A program made the position numbers and the translations under genes. The notes beneath the pieces are model-generated. The model had not been told where the DNA came from, did no database searches, and saw only the letters and a program-made list of their open reading frames with translations. This document shows, piece after piece, positions 62,526 to 64,000 of a DNA stretch of 64,000 nt; positions within the stretch are counted from its first letter, which is position 1; each line of letters begins with the position of its first letter. Source of the stretch: Massilia sp. YIM B02769. Its GTDB lineage: Bacteria; Pseudomonadota; Gammaproteobacteria; Burkholderiales; Burkholderiaceae_D. The DNA lies in the NCBI RefSeq assembly GCF_030411995.1, contig NZ_JASNRC010000009.1:225535-289534 (forward strand). The letters run 5' to 3'.

Positions 62526-63080
62526 TTATCGCTGCGGCGTGGCTTCGAGCTTCGTGATATCCAGGCCCTGCGCCGCAATTCGCTTCGCCAGCGCGTCATA
62601 GGCGGCCTGGTCCACCGTCGGGGTGCGTGACAAAATCCACAGGTAGTCGCCCTTGCGGTCGCTGACGGCCGCGAGCCGGTAGTCCGGATCGAGGTCGATC
62701 ACCCAGTAGTCGCCCCATACCATCGGGATGAACGACAGGATGGCCGGTGCGAACCGTACCTCGAGCTTGGGCGAGTCCGGACCGCCGAGCTGGCGCGCGA
62801 CCCCTTCCGCGCTCTTTTCCGATCCGTCCGCCTGGCGGCAGCGGTTCACCACCTTGACTCTTCCGTCCGGCAAGACAGAATAGGTCGCGCTCGTGTTGCT
62901 CACGCAATCGCGCTGGAATCTGTTGGGGAACTTCGCGATCTCGTACCACTTGCCCATGTAGCGGGGCACCTCCAGGGATGGGATCGTGGTAATCGCAGGC
63001 GCGGCTTGGGCGTCTCGCGCGTTTGCAGGCGCTGCATGGGCGATGACGGCCGAGAGCAGGAAGGGCAGGATGGCGTTCAT
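62526..63080 (-). CDS. Lipocalin family protein (Blc-like)
   Basis: The 184-residue protein has a signal peptide (MNAILPFLLSAVIAHAAPA) and the lipocalin signature VPRYMGKWYEIAKFPNRFQ, then VVNRCRQADGSEKSAEGVA, YWVIDLDPDYRLAAVSDRKG and LWILSRTPTVD. Unlike E. coli Blc it shows no lipobox Cys after the signal peptide, so it is probably soluble in the periplasm. It would bind a lysophospholipid or other hydrophobic ligand. GGAG precedes the ATG at 63080; the longer frame to 63302 has no support. Confidence 0.92.
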   Translation of the reverse strand: MNAILPFLLSAVIAHAAPANARDAQAAPAITTIPSLEVPRYMGKWYEIAKFPNRFQRDCVSNTSATYSVLPDGRVKVVNRCRQADGSEKSAEGVARQLGGPDSPKLEVRFAPAILSFIPMVWGDYWVIDLDPDYRLAAVSDRKGDYLWILSRTPTVDQAAYDALAKRIAAQGLDITKLEATPQR

Positions 63081-63205
63081 GTGGCTCCGCTGGATTAGGG
63101 ATGAACGATCGCGCGGGCGCCGTGGGCTGGCTTGACCGTTCTTGCCAGCGTATTCTACTGACCCGACTGTACGCGCGGTGCACGCCATCGCTGGCCCGAA
63201 AACCA

Positions 63206-63230
63206 GAACGCCACCCGAAGGTGGCGTTTG
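63206..63230 (-). terminator. Hairpin terminator after DUF3140 gene
   Basis: Arms AACGCCACC and GGTGGCGTT with a CGAA loop, 73 bases beyond the DUF3140 stop. It is the same hairpin that follows the tRNA-Phe genes, without a tRNA beside it. Confidence 0.65.
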
Positions 63231-63302
63231 CCGGGCATCGGCGCCGAGGTTTCTGCCGCGGCTGAAGAGGGCGAAAAGAAGCACACGGCTTTGATAGGGC
63301 AC

Positions 63303-63659
63303 TCATTTTTTCTCGGGATCGTGGCCCCAGTTCATCAGCGAATAGCGCCAGTCGCTCGATGCCGGATCGCTCTTGGTAGGACCTTGTGCCAGGTGCCGGT
63401 GGATGTACCCGATCACCTTGCGCATGTGCGCGATGTCGTCCGCACTCAAGTCCCGGGCGTGCCGGTGCAGCAGTTCGACGATGCGGCGTCCGGACTGGTG
63501 CCCGGTCGATTCGGCGTTGCCGTGCTTCTGGCCGACCCGTTTGGAATCGTCGGTATCGAGCCACTTTTCCAGTTGGGCTGGCGTCATGTTCACCGCCTGC
63601 TTGAACTCCGCGACCGTCCTGGCTGCGTCCTCATCACCAGTGCCTGCTTGTTTTGACAT
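63303..63659 (-). CDS. DUF3140 protein
   Basis: The 118-residue protein fits DUF3140: FKQAVNMTPAQLEKWLDTDD, SKRVGQKHGNAESTGHQSGR, RIVELLHRHARDLSADDIAH, then MRKVIGYIHRHLAQGP. The family is small, cytoplasmic and of unknown function, often found with DUF2945-type stress proteins elsewhere; a DUF2945 gene is also present in this window at 4.2 kb, but not adjacent. GGAG precedes the ATG. Confidence 0.92.
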   Translation of the reverse strand: MSKQAGTGDEDAARTVAEFKQAVNMTPAQLEKWLDTDDSKRVGQKHGNAESTGHQSGRRIVELLHRHARDLSADDIAHMRKVIGYIHRHLAQGPTKSDPASSDWRYSLMNWGHDPEKK

Positions 63660-63754
63660 GCTTACTCCAATGAACGTTAGTCCGGTAGACCCTACCCGTT
63701 ATTCAAAGTATCACGAACGCAGTTTTCATTGGCGCACCAGAAAAGCACATAGAA

Positions 63755-63788
63755 AACAAAAACGCCACCCGAAGGTGGCGTTTTTGTT
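63755..63788 (-). terminator. Terminator of second tRNA-Phe
   Basis: A perfect 15-bp inverted repeat (AACAAAAACGCCACC and its complement) with a CGAA loop, 26 bases beyond the tRNA 3' end on the reverse strand, with T-rich flanks. Confidence 0.85.
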
Positions 63789-63814
63789 GCACTACTTTCG
63801 TAGTACTGAATTCT

Positions 63815-63890
63815 TGGTGGCCCGGGGCGGAATCGAACCACCGACACAAGGATTTTCAATCCTCTGCTCTACCAACTGAGCTACCAGGCC
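63815..63890 (-). tRNA. tRNA-Phe (GAA), second copy
   Basis: The 76-nt gene is identical in sequence to the copy at 51113-51188: acceptor GGCCTGG, anticodon loop TTGAAAA, encoded CCA. It is intact and has a strong promoter upstream. The 49-bp att sequence is therefore also present here (63811-63859). Confidence 0.96.
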
Positions 63891-63902
63891 AAGAGAGGCA
63901 TG

Positions 63903-63931
63903 ATTATAGCCAGCGCCTCGCGGCTCTGCAA
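63903..63931 (-). promoter_or_regulatory. Sigma-70 promoter of second tRNA-Phe
   Basis: On the reverse strand TTGCAG and a perfect TATAAT are separated by 17 bp, ending 13 bases before the tRNA 5' end, ideal for a stable RNA promoter. Confidence 0.8.
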
Positions 63932-64000
63932 GTCCCACTTGCAACTTTCTTTTGGCATTCTTTTCGCACCCCTGAGAGCGGCCTGCGGCGTCCCGGGGAG

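Overview
The window is GC-rich chromosomal DNA whose gene content looks like a betaproteobacterium of the Oxalobacteraceae, most likely Massilia or a relative. That is inferred from protein character, PEP-CTERM proteins with sigma-54 promoters, QseBC/YgiW-type signalling and intergenic palindromes; no species marker is present. A less GC-rich genomic island of about 22 kb sits in the middle, inserted in a tRNA-Phe gene.

Region by region. 1-29 kb (chromosome): end of an AraC regulator, secreted M13 peptidase, CAP-domain protein, DUF2945, SnoaL-like protein, PEP-CTERM protein with a sigma-54 site, a QseBC-type two-component pair plus YgiW with two matching PmrA/QseB-like boxes, a lipoprotein alpha/beta hydrolase, an orphan LivK-like binding protein, a SWIM/SNF2 helicase, an epoxide-hydrolase-like protein, a LytS/LytT-type pair, two more hydrolases, DUF2256, a trehalose operon (membrane-anchored TPS, TPP, GH15), an SGNH lipoprotein, a HAF-repeat/PKD protein and a small membrane protein.

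29.2-51.2 kb (island): bounded by a perfect 49-bp direct repeat that is the 3' part of tRNA-Phe(GAA). It holds a membrane protein plus HNH nuclease pair, an IS66 remnant, a putative AbiC-type protein, a P4-like primase/helicase, a tyrosine integrase bracketed by its own 24-bp repeats, a minus-strand cluster around a radical SAM enzyme, a type I restriction operon (HTH, HsdR, HsdM fused to half an HsdS, AAA/TOPRIM ATPase), a degenerate internal att site, and then a two-gene HipA-like kinase module. The layout suggests two islands added in series to one tRNA, both carrying defence-type cargo.

51.2-64 kb (chromosome): tRNA-Phe, an AraC/methyltransferase divergent pair, a PA-domain metalloprotease with a secreted partner, a second sigma-54/PEP-CTERM gene, uvsE, DUF2058, a TelA-TerD-unknown cluster, DJ-1/PfpI and NADP-dependent reductase genes, lipocalin, DUF3140 and a second intact tRNA-Phe.

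The best candidates for something undescribed are the radical SAM cluster (38.0-41.8 kb), the HipA-like kinase plus unknown partner (49.1-50.7 kb), the membrane protein/HNH pair (29.6-31.8 kb) and the HsdM-half-HsdS fusion with a co-transcribed AAA/TOPRIM protein.
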